Assembly (NCBI GenBank): GCA_008360975.2
Contig: CM039182.1
Location: forward strand, 149,734,656-149,798,655
DNA length: 64,000 nt
Source: Lichenostomus cassidix
Taxonomy: Eukaryota; Chordata; Aves; Passeriformes; Meliphagidae
Direction: 5' to 3'
In this document: piece by piece, positions 20,981-33,529 of the stretch
How the letters are laid out: each line of letters opens with the position of its first letter
How positions within the stretch are numbered: the first letter of the stretch is position 1
The notes under the pieces: generated by a model
Databases searched by the model: none
What the model saw: the letters and a program-made list of their open reading frames with translations, nothing else
What the model was told of the DNA's origin: nothing
Made by a program: the position numbers and the translations under genes

Positions 20981-23900
20981 GTGAGTCCCGCCGGCTGCAC
21001 CGCGGAGGGAGGAGCGGAGGGGCCGGGGAGGCTCGGGGACACGCGGGGGACAGCGCGACATGAAGCGCGAGGCGAGGGGACGCGGCCGGGATGCAGCGGA
21101 GCATCCCCGGCGCGCCGCTCTCGGGTATCGCGGAGGCGCGGCGGGGACAGCCAGCCCCGAGCGCTGCTGCAGTCCGGTGTCACCGGGACCGTGGCGACAC
21201 GGCGTGAGGCTTTGCATAACCCTCCCCCTTCCTTCCCCGCCGTCCTTTCTCTCCCCTTCCCCCCCGACCCTGACCGCAGCTTTGGGGACACAACGCGCGC
21301 AGACATCGGGGATGCTGCCGCGCTGCTCCCCTCATCCTCCCCATCCATCCTTCCTTCCTCCCATCCCCGTGCCGTGCCTCTGGACGTGAATCCCGCTAAA
21401 TTTTGGGAGCCACCGGCCCCCGCAAGCGTGTTCTCTCCCGTGAGCTCCCCACGCACGGAATCTTCGCACGTGGCTTATTTTGGGGGGGAGCGGAATCGCC
21501 CCGCTCCGCCTCCCTCCCCGCGCGTCTCCATCCCCGCCTCGGCGTCCTCCCCGCCACCCCGCGCAATTTTGGGGTGGGGTGATCGGGGGGTCCCCCCGCT
21601 CTGGATTCGGGGAGCGCGGAGGGGAGGAGTTGTGAAGTTTTGGCCGCTTGTCGGGGACACCAAGTCGGTGCCGCGTCTCGGACGGAGCCTCCGGAAAAGA
21701 AGTGCGAGATTCCTAGAAATTATCGCCGGGCGGCTGCACCCTGAGTCAGAGCGCGGGGAGGGTGCCAGGGCACTCAAGACCACGCTGGGGTGGGCAAAAG
21801 ACCCTTCGCGGGCTCCCCTCTTCCACCTTATGGTTTTGGATTTGTTTTCCCTTTATTTATTTTTTTTTTAAGTAGTTCATCGCTTTTTGGACAGTTCCCA
21901 GGTTCACAGAGCAAAGCCACCCCCTCCTCCAGCTAAAGCTTCTCCATCTGCCTGGGCACTGGGAGTTACTGGGCCCTTGCAATTATTTACTAATTATGGC
22001 TTGCTTGTTAAATGCTGGCTTAATTCGGCAAAAGGGGAGGGGAGGGGAAGAAAAGAAGGGTGAGGGTGGTAAAGGGAGAGGGGAGATCACATTTTCCAAG
22101 ATGAAGGTTTGGTTTATTATTAGAAACACTAATGTATTTGGTCCACTAGTTACCATGGAAACAACATCTGCACTGAAGTGGTTTTAAAGACACAGTGTTG
22201 GTTGTGTTTGCCCGGGTCCTGAGCAGGCCCAGCCACCACAGGGCTGGCAAATGGGCTCTGGGGTGTTGGGAAGAGCAGCTTTTGGGGTCCTCTGGAGAGA
22301 GGCACCAACTTTGTGGTCTCAGGTGGAGATATTCTGGTTGAAGGATGTTCAGAGGTAGGACTGGGAGTGTTTTCCCGCTTGGAAGGGGTCTGGAAGCAGC
22401 TGGTTGTATCAATCCTGGTATCCCTGCACCCATCTTCTTCCATGGGTTGTTGTTTCCTTGTCTTCCCATCATCAACCAAGCAGGCAGGGAGGCAGCTGCT
22501 GGATCAGTTCTCTCCAGGAACCTTCTCAAGGGGGTCAGGGTGATCTCAAGTGAGCCAGGTGGGCTTTATCCCCTGCCCTGAGAGCTTGCAGGGCTGTCTT
22601 GGAATGAACTGGATGATCTTTCACCCTTCATCCAAGGCACAGAAGCTCAAGGGTCTCTGGCTGCAGAGGTTGTGATTGATGGGTGATCCTTGTCCTGCAT
22701 GGGAAGGACTCTGAGATATCCTGACAAAGTTCAGGGAGGTTGTGTGGTTGGGGAAAATAAACTGGGATTTCTGCTGCAGGGAAGCTTCCAAGGCAAAGTT
22801 AGGAATGAAGCAAGCCCAGATGTGCAGCTGAACTGCGGGTGAAGCTCCTCTGCTGCTCTGTCTTCTGGAAGTGGGCAGAGGATCAGGCAGTGTGGGAAAA
22901 GCAAAGGGAATCTTTGCCTTGGCTAAAGCAGAAGTTTCTCTAATGTGGACTTTATGTTGACACAGTGCTTGGTATGATTTAATTGAGCAGCCTGGAAAAA
23001 AGGGGTTAATTTGATGTTGCCAGATGCTGCTTCTCCCTCAGCTCCAGGTGTTGGGATGTTATCTAGGTGGCACAGGGTGGGTGTAAGCCCTTCATTATCC
23101 ATGCAAGTATTTTTGCATTTGAGAGTGGGCTTGGCTGCAGGAGGATACAGCTTCCTTCCCCCAGGCATGTTTTATTATATCTGCAACTAAACTCGCAGCT
23201 GCTCCTTTGGGGTTTAGGCCTAAAATTGCTTCTTTTGACCTCTTTCCAAATCCTCTGACTGCTAGTTGGATTATGCTTTCCCAACTCATTTTTTTCCCAG
23301 CCTTGAGTCCACTCCTGAGCATCAGGATGAGTCCTTTGGCTGTGTTGGGGGGAAAACTGGGGCTTGGATATCTCCTGAGTCCCCCAGCAAAGCCAATCCA
23401 AAGGTTTGATGATGATCTGGTCATCCTCCAAGCTGATCCAACTGGGACTCATCTCCTGCCTGGCCTCCCCTGTGATCTCGCAGGGCTGTGCTCATCCAGC
23501 TCCTCATTCCCTCGGTTTCCTCCCCAAATCTCATTCTGAACAAGCCCACGTTGCCTCCTGTCCCCAGAGGTGGCATCTCGTCATCGTTGGTGTCTGCGGT
23601 GGTGACATTTATAGTGCAGTTTTTCATGTGCCTTTGGAGCTCTCAGGACAAGAAGCTCCGTCCGCCTGTGTCATTAATATTATTTATTGCTATAAATCTC
23701 CCTTCTGGAGCCTTTGGCCCTGGCAGCTTGAAATATTTGTAACCCTGCTATGGGCACAGCTCCTTTGCAGCGAAAAAAGACTATAAAAGGCTTTTGGGAT
23801 GACTGTTGCTGCTGATTCGGACTGGCCAAGGACAGTTTGCCTGGGCTGGGACCTGAGAGTTGATGGTGTGGTGGGGAAAGGAAGCAGTTTTCCTTGATTT

Positions 23901-24469
23901 CAGTGAAGCTGGAGGCTGAAAATGCTGTGTTTTGAATCAATTTGGGAGACAGACATCTCCAAACCATGATGGAGCTGTTCGGATCCAGCTCCAAAGCTGG
24001 AGTTCAGATTTGTGTTTGATTTCCCCTGCTATTTCCACTCGACAGAGAAAGCCTCCTGCACTGGTTTGGCACAACTGCTGTTTGGCCATCATGAAAGATT
24101 AAAACCTCTTAAATTAAGGAGCACAGACAAGCATTTTGGGACTGTCTTTTTGTTTTAAGCTTTCTACCCTGACTGTCTTGGTAGGGCAGTGCCTGTGGTG
24201 CTCCACCTGCACAATAGCAGTGCTAAAAGAGAATGAGGGCTAAAGGAAACTGAAGAGCTGCGTGTGAGGCTTGTGGTGCTGTTTTTTGCAATATTTCTTG
24301 GCAATTTTTGGAGGTGGGAGGGAAGTGTAGAGCAGGAGCCTGAGGATGAGCAGCAAAGCCTTTCAATCTTTGGTTGTCTTGTTTGAGTTTGGCTCGTGTT
24401 GTCTTTGCTGCCTTCCAGGTTGTGCTTGGCCTTTATGAAGTCAATCAAGCTTTACAATTTGGTTAAGCA

Positions 24470-24582
24470 CAGGTTGGATAGGGTTTTGGGAAAGCTGGTC
24501 TGGTGGAAGGTGTCTCTGTCCATGACAGGGAGGTTGGAACTGGATGATCTTTAAGGTCCTTTAAGGATGATTCTGTGATTTG
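24470..24582 (+). mobile_element. CR1 LINE 3'-end fragment, short
   Basis: 'aggttggatagggttt', 'tggaaggtgtctctgtccat' and 'ggaactggatgatctttaag' end in a short TGATTCTGTGATT tail. Confidence 0.85.
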
Positions 24583-24914
24583 TGCAGCACTCAGGGCTGG
24601 AGTGAGATTCTACAAATACATTTTTGCTCTCTCCCCCTCTCCTCATGTGTCCTGCCTGCAGAAATCTGGTCAGAGTGAGGCATCTGAGCTCTCCTCTCGT
24701 TTCTAGGCTTGGTGAAGATTGTGAGCTGGTGACAAGAACTTGTAGAGGTGCTGAGTTTATGTCTGCACTGAATTTTTAGGACATCTCACCTCCATGTCAG
24801 TGTTTTCTGACAGGCAAAGCACCACCAGGAAGGGTTGTAGAGCACCTGTGAGATTTTTTTGGGTTTATTGTAGCAGAGCTGGCCAGGCAGGTGAGTGTCC
24901 ACAGTGAGCAGACC

Positions 24915-25175
24915 TGTGAGATGAGAGGAAATGGCCTCAAATTGTGCCAGTGCAGGTTTGGATTGGATATTAGGAAAAAAATTCATCATGGAAAGATTTA
25001 CCAAGCATTGGAACAGCTGCCCAAGGAAGTGGTGGAGTCTTCATCCCTGGAAGTGTTCAAGAAACGTGTGGATGTAGCATTTGGGGACATGGTTTAGTGA
25101 TGAACATGGTTGTGCTGGGTTGATGGTTGGACTTGATGATCTCAGAGATATTTTCCAACCTTAACAATTCCAGGA
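24915..25175 (+). mobile_element. CR1 LINE 3'-end fragment
   Basis: The copy runs from 'gatgagaggaaatggcctca' through 'ggtttggattggatattagg' and 'caaggaagtggtggagt' to 'gttggacttgatgatct' and 'ttccaaccttaacaattc'. It is of the same subfamily as the copies at 10992 and 36545 and is non-coding. Confidence 0.9.
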
Positions 25176-27229
25176 TTTATATCCCAGTTGCAAGAGGCTT
25201 TGTTCAGTGTTATCTGCAGTTTGCATGGATGGAAAACACCTTAGTGGTGTTCTTCCTACTCATGGGGATAAAGCTCTTCTCTCAACTCAGAACATTTTTT
25301 AGTCCTTGAAAATATCCCATTTTGGGATGGAAAGGACCTTCAAAAACCTTGATGTGTCCCAAAGATCTTCCCTCTGAAAAGATTGCCCAGAGCTTTCTGT
25401 ACTTCATGGACAGTGCACACACACAAGGTGGGTTATTTTAAGCTCCTAAAATTCTGTGGGGCCTCTCTTGCTCAGGGAGGAAATCCAGGTTTTCCAGCAG
25501 CAAAAAAAACACCCAAAAAATGTTGATGTTATGAATCAAATATTTTGTAAGTGTGTAGCAGTTCTGACAATATTTTGATGGAAAATTATGGTGGTTTCAC
25601 TTAGGTAAGACTGAAGAACCTCATTTGGAGGTGAACGTTTTAACATTTATATTCTTCCATAATTTATCACGTGAGATTTGGAGTCTGGATAAGAACAAAG
25701 CCTTTTGCATACCTTGAGAATTGACAGTTCTCATGTTCACAAGCTTCCAGGTTTAGTTTATAACGATGCTGCTTTTTCTGCAGTGTTAACTCTTTAATTC
25801 AAAAGTTGGATTTTTCTGAGGATGGGAAGTTCTCGGTTTTGCCAGGCTGGAAGTCTTTGAGTCATCACACTATGGTCAGGTTGTACAGGGGTTTAAGGAA
25901 GAGTTTGGTGTATTTGGGTGTGTTGTTGAGGCTACAGCCAGAGCTTTTCTGTGCCTGCCAGTGAAATTGTGACCTTGAGCTAAACACTTCCCTGTTTTCT
26001 GCTTCCCTTTCTCCAGCTGCAGCACCCTTGCAGGTGACATCCCGGGCTCTGTGCACCCACATTTGCCCAGTGCCCCGAGCCTGAAGGGTGCTCCAGGAAG
26101 CACCAAGTGCTGTCATTTCCCTGACAGAGCATTAGGAGGCTTGGCTGGCAGGAGCTGTGCCAGGGTGAGCATTGCTGAGCCACGAACATTTGGGCTTTTG
26201 AGGTCCAAATCCTCTGCGAGCTCCCGCGTTTGAGCTGCTGGCACCTCTTCCTGCAATCACCCTGTCCTCTCCAGGATGCTGCTGTGTGTAGAGTGTCTCT
26301 TAAGAGCTGATTATGCCTCTTGAGCTGGAAATGTTGCCTAAGATTTCCTGGGGATTTGTGCTGCTGCCACTGAACTCTCCTTGGGTGCGGAGATGCCAAG
26401 GTGGGAGTGGCGAAGGGCTACTCCAGCTGGACTCCTGCTCATCCCGGGAGAGCTTCGTGCTGGGATTGGGGAAGGATATGGGCTAAGTGCTGCTGGGGAT
26501 TTCTGGGCTTTGCCCATCTCCTGCTCCGTAGCAGGAGCAGCTGCTGTGTTTTCTCTGGGGTGCTTTTCCCCGAGGTCCGTGGCAGCCTGTAGGAGCAAGC
26601 TGGTGATTCTGTAAATCACAGGATGGTCTTTGCTGTGCTCAGCAGGGAGGCTCTTTTCTCTAAATCCAGTTTAGTCCTCCTGAGTGTCAGCAGGCGTGGA
26701 TAGAATGGAGGAGACAAGGTAGGAACCGACTGGGCAGACAGTTTTTTCCTCCTACTCTCTTTCCTAGTGTGATTAGGAAGAAAACAGGATGTGTGATGCT
26801 ATTAGGGGGCCAAACAGGCCAACCCACAGCCTAAGTCCCCCTTAAAAGAAGTCCGTTATTTTTCCAAAGCGCCCTCTTAACAAAAAGGAGTGGATTGTGT
26901 CCCTACATCGTTGCTTTGCTGGAAATCACCTGGTTTTAAAGGCTTGCTCTGTCACTGATGTGGAGTCTGTCAGTTTGTGTTGCAGAGTGAATTTGGGCTA
27001 AATCTCGTTTGAGTTTGGCAAGGACACGGAGTTAGCGCACAGATAATTTATCTTGTGTTTTAAGAGGAAGGGGATCACTGACAGAGCTTGTGGTGAGCTC
27101 CAGGTGCCAGAGGCAGCCCGAGTTTGTTATTCTGCTGGGAGAATTGACTGGAGATTGCCACTGCTGTGTGCCTTACACAAATCTCTAATAAAAGATCCCA
27201 TTAGCAAATAAGTGATTGATATTGGAACG

Positions 27230-27810
27230 TACATAGGCAAGGCATGAGAGACGAGTGGGATCGGAATTCCCTCTCAGCGCTGCGCTGTGCTTCTAGCCGA
27301 GACAACACTTGAATATATTAAAAGAAGACAGGTAGCACAGGAGGTAATAATAGGAGGATTTGGCTCAGCATAATAAGCAGTCATCCAGCATCCCACCTCC
27401 TTGGCGGCTGTCTGCGGATTCCGCTGCCTGTCGATCCGTTGGGTACTCAGGGAGATATTCCCAGCTGACAGCTTCCCTCCCTGAGTTCCTGCTCGGCGCC
27501 GGTGGATTCGCCCAGGTCTTTAACTCCTGGCAAAACTCCAGCTGGTGGGATTGCAGCAGCGTGGGGCTGCAGCTCTGCCCCCGCCAGCCCGAGCCGGCGC
27601 AGCCCTGGCAGGGACTCTTCTGCAGGCGAATGCTGCATCACCCTCCTGTATCTCTCCATCTGAAAGGGACGTGGGAGAGGAGCAGGATCAAGTGGCTGGG
27701 AGCTTAAAGCCGTTGTGGGATTCAGTGCTTGAGCGTGAGTAATGCCGAGCCAAATTCACGCTTCGGTGGGAAGGCGAGAGCGGCGCTGGCATTAACCGAG
27801 TGACCCCCAG
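27230..27810. promoter_or_regulatory. CpG-enriched intronic segment, possible regulatory element
   Basis: Within an AT-rich intron this segment keeps many CpG dinucleotides ('cagcgctgcgctgtg', 'ctcggcgccggtggattcgc', 'gcgagagcggcgctgg') and has no repeat landmarks. It starts in an AT-rich part with TAATAAAAGATCCCATTAGC. Retained CpGs in unique sequence suggest low germline methylation, as in enhancers or alternative promoters. There is no coding evidence. Confidence 0.35.
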
Positions 27811-28299
27811 GAGCAGAGCAGGGCTGGGGTTGGTCTCTTGTCTTCAGCTCAGATTAAAGCCTCATGGAGAATTCCTGGGATCCTGAGTGTCCAAGCATTC
27901 CTGAGGGGTTTGGAGCTTATTCTGAGCTGCAGTGCTTAGTGGCTTGTTGCCATGAAGGCAGCTTAGCAAGTGTGACAGCTGCCCTGTTACCCTGGCCCAG
28001 CTTAAGTGCTCTGCTCAAGGAGGTGTGGATTTAAGCCAGGACACCAGGGTCTTCCCAATTCCCACTTTCCCCTTTCCTACAAGCTCAGAAAGCAGCACTC
28101 AGCCTCAGTTGTGAGCAGATTTGAGGGTGAGAAATGTGAACCAAGTGGGTGAGTGTTACCTGCCTGGAATCGCTCTGCTCTGGGTCCAGGCAGGATGACT
28201 GCTATGGCCCAGAGTGTGGGAGGGTGTGTGGGAGAGGATGATGTGTCAGAGATGTTTGGTGTGGTGCCTCCACACTGATGGTTGAGCTCTGTGAGGCAT

Positions 28300-28570
28300 T
28301 TTGGCTCTTTCCTCAAGGAGAAAAGACTGAGGGGAAAGAGGATAATAATCTTCAAACGGGTAGAGGGTGGCTGTGGAAAGGGAATAATCTGCTCGCTGTG
28401 TCTGCTGGGGATTGCACTCAAATGGCAGAGTGAAAAATTTAATTTAGGCACAAGGGAAAACCTTCTGACTGCAGGGATAGTCCAGCACTGAGTCCATCAG
28501 CAAAGGTATTCTTGAAGAAGCTGGGGGTGGTTTTGATGGCTTTTCAGCAGGCTGAGGCATGAGCTGAGCT
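28300..28570 (+). mobile_element. Older CR1-type LINE fragment
   Basis: 'aaaagactgaggggaaagag', 'taataatcttcaaacggg' and 'aaaaccttctgactgcaggg' match the 3' region of an old CR1 group in which a 'gataacagtcttcaaatatg' type motif is typical. It is clearly more decayed than the other copies. Confidence 0.65.
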
Positions 28571-28904
28571 TGTCAGGTGTTTTCCACTCTCTTACCTTGA
28601 ATTCTGTGATGCAGATCCCCTTTGTGTCTGTGCCTTGCTGTGTATAGAGGAACGTGGCAGAGGGGCAGCACATCGGTGGGAGGTGGAGGGACAGGCTGGA
28701 GGCAGGTGGAGAAGCCAAAACTCACCTCGTCTCTCCACAACTTCCCACTTCCACCTGTAGCCGCCGATCCGCAGTCATTTCACATTTACAATCTTCAATT
28801 CGTCACCTGGGAGGCTTCAGCCGCAAGAGTGCGACTTCAGCCTCCTCCATTCTGAGCCACCGAGACCCCCTGACCCAGCAGAGTGGGAAATTCAGCTGAA
28901 TTTT

Positions 28905-29035
28905 CCATCTGGAGCGCGGGGACGCTGCGGTGCAGGCGGCTGTGGGGGCCGCGTAAACAGCACAAGGGCATTACTCATCGCGAGCCGCGGAAAGCCACGG
29001 CGCATCTGCCGTCTCCGGGATTGGTCTGTGGGCAT
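28905..29035. promoter_or_regulatory. Small CpG-dense cluster in intron
   Basis: About 130 bases have a high CpG count ('gagcgcggggacgctgcgg', 'catcgcgagccgcggaaagc', 'cggcgcatctgccgtctccg'). No open frame with splice sites fits the receptor. It may be an enhancer or a small CpG island. Confidence 0.35.
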
Positions 29036-30433
29036 CACAACCAGGGGAGGTTTTGAAGAGCTGGGTGGCTTTCGAGGAGCTTCTCGGGGAGCTTCTGGCA
29101 AGGCAGGGGACGGCGTGGGAGCATCACAAAGGGGTTGGGTTGAAAATGGTAACAAGTGGGTGCTGGAGGTTGGGTTTCATGGCTCGTGGGGTGGGAGTCA
29201 GAATTAGTGCTAAATGAGATTAATCTTCCTTTTCAAAGCACTTCAGGGACTGAGTAGGGTGTGTTGGAAGAGTCAGGCAAACTGTTGAGCGTTGTTTGTC
29301 TTTCTTCCATCATTCTGCACTCATCTCCGCAGTACTTTGGCCTGGAAAAGCCATTGTTTAGGTAAATTTGACAATCTTCTTCACTGCTGAGCCCCTTGTG
29401 CCCTGCCCAAAGGCTGAGGTTGCCCTTTAATTGCCATGTGGGAGGAAATGGATTCTTCATTATTATTATTTTACTACAAATGTTCATTTAAACCCAAACT
29501 GAAGCAGTTTATGAAAGGTTTGTGCCCTTCATACTTTTGCGATGAATTAATAGCTGACTGCATAAACCTCCTGGTGAGATTTTGGTTGTCTTTAAGGAAA
29601 AATGGGCAATATGTATGGGAAATAAATGTCAGAGTTGTAATTGGGAGCACTTGAGCTCAAAACGTCCCTCTAAATATTAGGAATGTCTAATCAAGAAACT
29701 GATACTGGGCTGGGTGTGATAACAGCCATCCAAAACTCATCCTGCAGCTCCATTCCTCGCTGCCTACCTGCCCTGCTCACCACAAGGATATACAGAATAT
29801 ATTCAATAAATCTGTGAAAGCAAAATGACTCCGCTCTTTTCCCACAAGTGAGACAATGCTTTCATTTTCCTTGACAAATGGTGCTTTTCCCTCTTTTTAA
29901 ACATGGCAATCATGCCAGCTTCTCCCCAGGTGGGGAATATCCGACTTCTGGGGCCACTTGGAGTTTGTTTATATCAGCTCAGAACAGTTGTAAATCCAGG
30001 GGCTGTTACAGCTTCACTTTCCAATCACTCAGCTGTGAATGAGTTGGGGGTTGGAAAGCTGATTCCTCCAGGGCTGCTTGGGAATCACTGCTCCACATCC
30101 AAGGAATTTGCACCATTGATTCCCCCAGTGACCAGCTGCGGATGGAAACACCCTGGATCCCAGGGGTTCCTCAGATTGCAGTGGGAATAAAGCTGTCATT
30201 ATCCTCATAACAGCAGAAAAACCCACTGACAATGGCTGCAATCCTTTCATCTTATTTTCTTAGCCGAGAAGCCCCTGAAAGCCTCTGAGGACTGACAGTG
30301 AATTTGGGGCATCTTTTGCTCCAAAGCTGTTGGTTCAGCCTTAGTCTGGGTGAGGAGCCATTGCCAGGGCAGGGATCTTCAGTGGTTGAATGGTGAGAGG
30401 TGGGAGCATCTGCAAGTAATAATTAAGATTTTT

Positions 30434-30800
30434 TGAGCCTGGAGGAGACAGGAGAGACCTCATCAGGGTCTGCAGCTTCCTCATGAGGGGAAGAAGAGGG
30501 GCAGCATTGATTTATCTCTGTGACAGTGGTAGGATGTGAGGGAATGGCTGGAGCTGTGTTAGGAGAGGTTTAGGTTGGATATCAGGAAAAAGATTCTTCA
30601 TCCAGAGGGTGGTTGGGCACTGGAACAGCTCCCCAGGGAATGGTCACAGCCACAAGACTGCCAGAGCTCAAAGAGTGTTTGGACAATGCTGTCAGGGATG
30701 CACAGGATGGAATTGTTGGGGTGTCCTGTGCAGGGCCAGGAGTTGGACTGTATGATCCTTGTGGGTCCTTTCCATTCAGGATATTCTGTGATTCTGTGAA
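30434..30800 (+). mobile_element. CR1 LINE 3'-end fragment, another subfamily
   Basis: The order 'gcctggaggagacaggagag', 'ggttggatatcagg', 'cactggaacagctccccagg', 'ccaggagttggactgtatga' and 'cctttccattcaggatattc' with a TGTGATTCTGTGA tail defines a CR1 subfamily that recurs at 44058, 54745 and 58698 in this window. Confidence 0.9.
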
Positions 30801-31564
30801 TTAAGGGGATTTGGATAAAGGCAGGATTTAAGAGATGCTTCAAGTGTGTCTTGTGCATTCCTTGTTCACAACTTGTGCTGTGGAGGAAGCTTTTTTCTGA
30901 AGGATTGGTCTTCAACAGGCGAGGGAAATGGGAAAGTGGATATTTGCTGTGGGGAGAGCTGCTGGTCTGGCACCACTCTCCAGTATCAGTTTTACACTGG
31001 TAGTGTAAAACAAACAGCGGGCTGGTTTGGAGTAATTTGGTGAAATGCTGTCGCCTGGCATGGAACCAAAATACTGCTTAAATCAGGATAAACACAGTCT
31101 GGATTCTACTCTCATTTTCCATTCCCAGTCTGCCATGGACTTATTTTATTTTAGCTGTGTGTAAATCTTAGCACATTTCCCTGCAAGGTGCTCAGCTGGG
31201 AAGCTACAAGGGGTGAGGGCAACCAGCTTTTAAGTCAGTTATGGAATTTGAACTGATTGTTCTCTGTGCAGCACAAGAAAAGGACAAATCCAAGCAGGAA
31301 GGAGCAGGAAAGAAAGCTCTTTTTTAAAGTAGTTAGAGCATATGTCCCTGTGGTAAAATAATGCCAGTAATGGTAATAGTGGTGTAGTAACAATGATTAT
31401 TATGATAATGATAATAATTGTAAGTTCCATGGCAGAGGCAGCTCTAGAAGAGGAGCAGGTCTAGCAGCTCCTGTAATTGTCCCTAATATTTAATTTTTAT
31501 AATGCTCCCCGGGTGTGTCTCAGCTTGTGGCAACCAGCAATGTTCAGGACATGGCATGGTCCAT

Positions 31565-31870
31565 GAATCATAAAATCGTTCAGGTTAGAAAAGACCTCCA
31601 AGATCATCAAGTCCAACCTTCAACCAAATCCCACCATGCCCCCTAATCATATTTCAAGGTGCCACATCTGCTCCCTTTTTTGAACACTTCCAGGGATGGT
31701 GACTCCACCACTTCTCTGGGGATCTTGTTCCAGTACTTAACCACCCTTTGAATGAAGAAATTTTTCCTGATATCCAAATCAAACCTCCCCTGATGCAATT
31801 TGAGACCATTTCCCCTTATCCTATTGTTATTTGCCTGGGAGAAGCGGCTGACCCTCACCTCGCCACAACC
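31565..31870 (-). mobile_element. CR1 LINE 3'-end fragment, antisense
   Basis: It begins with the reverse-complement tail (AATCATAAAATCGTTCAGG), continues with 'aagatcatcaagtccaacc', 'gatggtgactccaccact' and 'atttttcctgatatccaa', and ends near 'ggagaagcggctgacc'. It is non-coding. Confidence 0.9.
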
Positions 31871-33529
31871 TCATTGCAAGGAGTTTTAGAGAATAAATGT
31901 TCCACTAAACAGTATGCACAAGTCCCCTCTGTTCTGATTGTTTGCATGAATCCCTGCATTGTACCACCTCATCTCGGGGCAGTGGAGTGGATCCTGGAGC
32001 ATTTGATTTTCCAGGACTGACACGGGGAGATGGAGGTTTGCTGTTTACCGCAGTGCCTCTGTCACTGCTGCTGCACAACGTGATTAAAGTTCACTTCTGC
32101 CCCTGTGTTCTCAGAGGCAAAGAGCTCGTACCCGTGGAGGAATTGGCCATTCTGATTATTGCCAGCTTTATTGTGGAAAATGGTTTTATTTTCTCATCAA
32201 TGTGCTTTATAGGGAAAGGCTGGAACAGAACAAATTTTCCATATGCGTGAAAAGCAGAGGTTTAAAAAGTAGGCACTCCATCTGACCAGCTCACGAAGGG
32301 TTAAGCCCAAAGCTCTCTCCTGTCTCTCCTCCATCCTTCCCAAAGGTCTTGCACAGCAGAGAATAAGGTGCTGGTGCTTGATTGTTGTGACACAGCCCCA
32401 GGAAACTCCTGAGGCATTTGCGCACAGCAGGAATCTAAGCTGAATTAAGCTTTGGGAAAGAGACGGAGGGCAGCATTATTCCCTTCCATTTCCAGAGGAT
32501 CAAAATAGGCCCCCAGAAGATAAAGCCAGTGTTTGCCACCTAAATCAGATCAGCTGAGAGGCCTTTGAAATGATTGGCTTAAGTGATGGAGCTGAGTGTC
32601 CACAGTTGACCTGCGGGTGAGCTGGGAATAAACCCCACTCTCCTCCTTGGGGGTCTCCTGGCTCCATGTGATGATTCCCAAACCACAGCTGGCAGAGGGA
32701 TGTGGAGAGACTCGAGGCTCTTCATCAGAACTCCATAAAATTGGGATTTCAGTAGTTTAGCCAAGCGAGGTGCAGTCAGAAAGGGACGAGGAGTGAGTAA
32801 AGCGTAGAGTATTTTAAGGAGTGATGGTGAAACTGTTTCGGGACAGCTGGCTGGGCAGGAGGAGAGTGGTCCTCAGCATTAATATGAGGCTGATCCATCC
32901 ATCCTTGACATCAGGACTGGACATTGAGGCACTGGGAGTGCAGCCTGGGAGTTCAGGAGTGGCAGTGAGCTGACTCTGGCGTGGATGACTGGCAGGTAGA
33001 TAATGCCCACTGTTAACTCCTGTAATTCCCTGCCAGCCTGGAGGAAATTATCCTGACAGTTCCCATTAAGGAGAGGCTGCATGACCACTCCTCTGCCCTG
33101 AAAACTTCATCAAGGCTGTTTACGAAAAGCTAATTGTCACGTTGTATCTTGAGAGTGTTCTCAATACCCACCGAGGAGTTCGCAATTGTTAATAAATAGT
33201 AGCGTGTTAAGATGCCTCTCCGGGTGATTTTTGTGTGCTGTAATTACACAGAATTGCCTGTTAGACTGGCCAAATAACATAAAACGAGCCCTGAGTTCCA
33301 CAAATGTGTTCCTGATAATGGGTGACTATTAGCTTTGACATGGGAAGTCTGTGGTTTTGATACAGGGGAAGCAAAGCAAGGGAGAAATCCTTTGGACCTG
33401 GAATGAAGTGACAGGGGCTGAGCTGGGAGGGTGTCACATTTCCTGGAAAGAAGCTGGGAAAAGATTATTTATGAATGATGCCTCTAAGTGATCTTCACGC
33501 AGGGGCCTCAAAGCAGAGGTTAAATGATG

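Larger units (their letters stand above)
20590..21790. promoter_or_regulatory. CpG island around the GPS exon
   Basis: GC content and CpG frequency rise sharply here compared with the AT-rich flanks (many CGCG, GCGC and CCGCC words; a GC box-like GGGGGCGGGG at about 20732). The island covers the last 250 bases before the GPS exon, the exon itself and about 800 bases of the following intron. Intragenic CpG islands of this kind often, but not always, mark alternative promoters. It may also reflect only the high GC content of exons on avian microchromosomes. There is no TATA box I can point to. Confidence 0.7.

Noticed and set aside
20578..21456. 292-codon minus-strand open frame in the CpG island
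   Set aside because: Low-complexity composition (Gly/Ser/Arg/Pro) and overlap with the opposite-strand GPS exon; no domain recognised.
20978..21871. 297-codon open frame starting at the last codon of the GPS exon
   Set aside because: It reads through the GTGAGT donor into CpG-rich intron; the real continuation is at 40475. High GC removes stop codons by chance.
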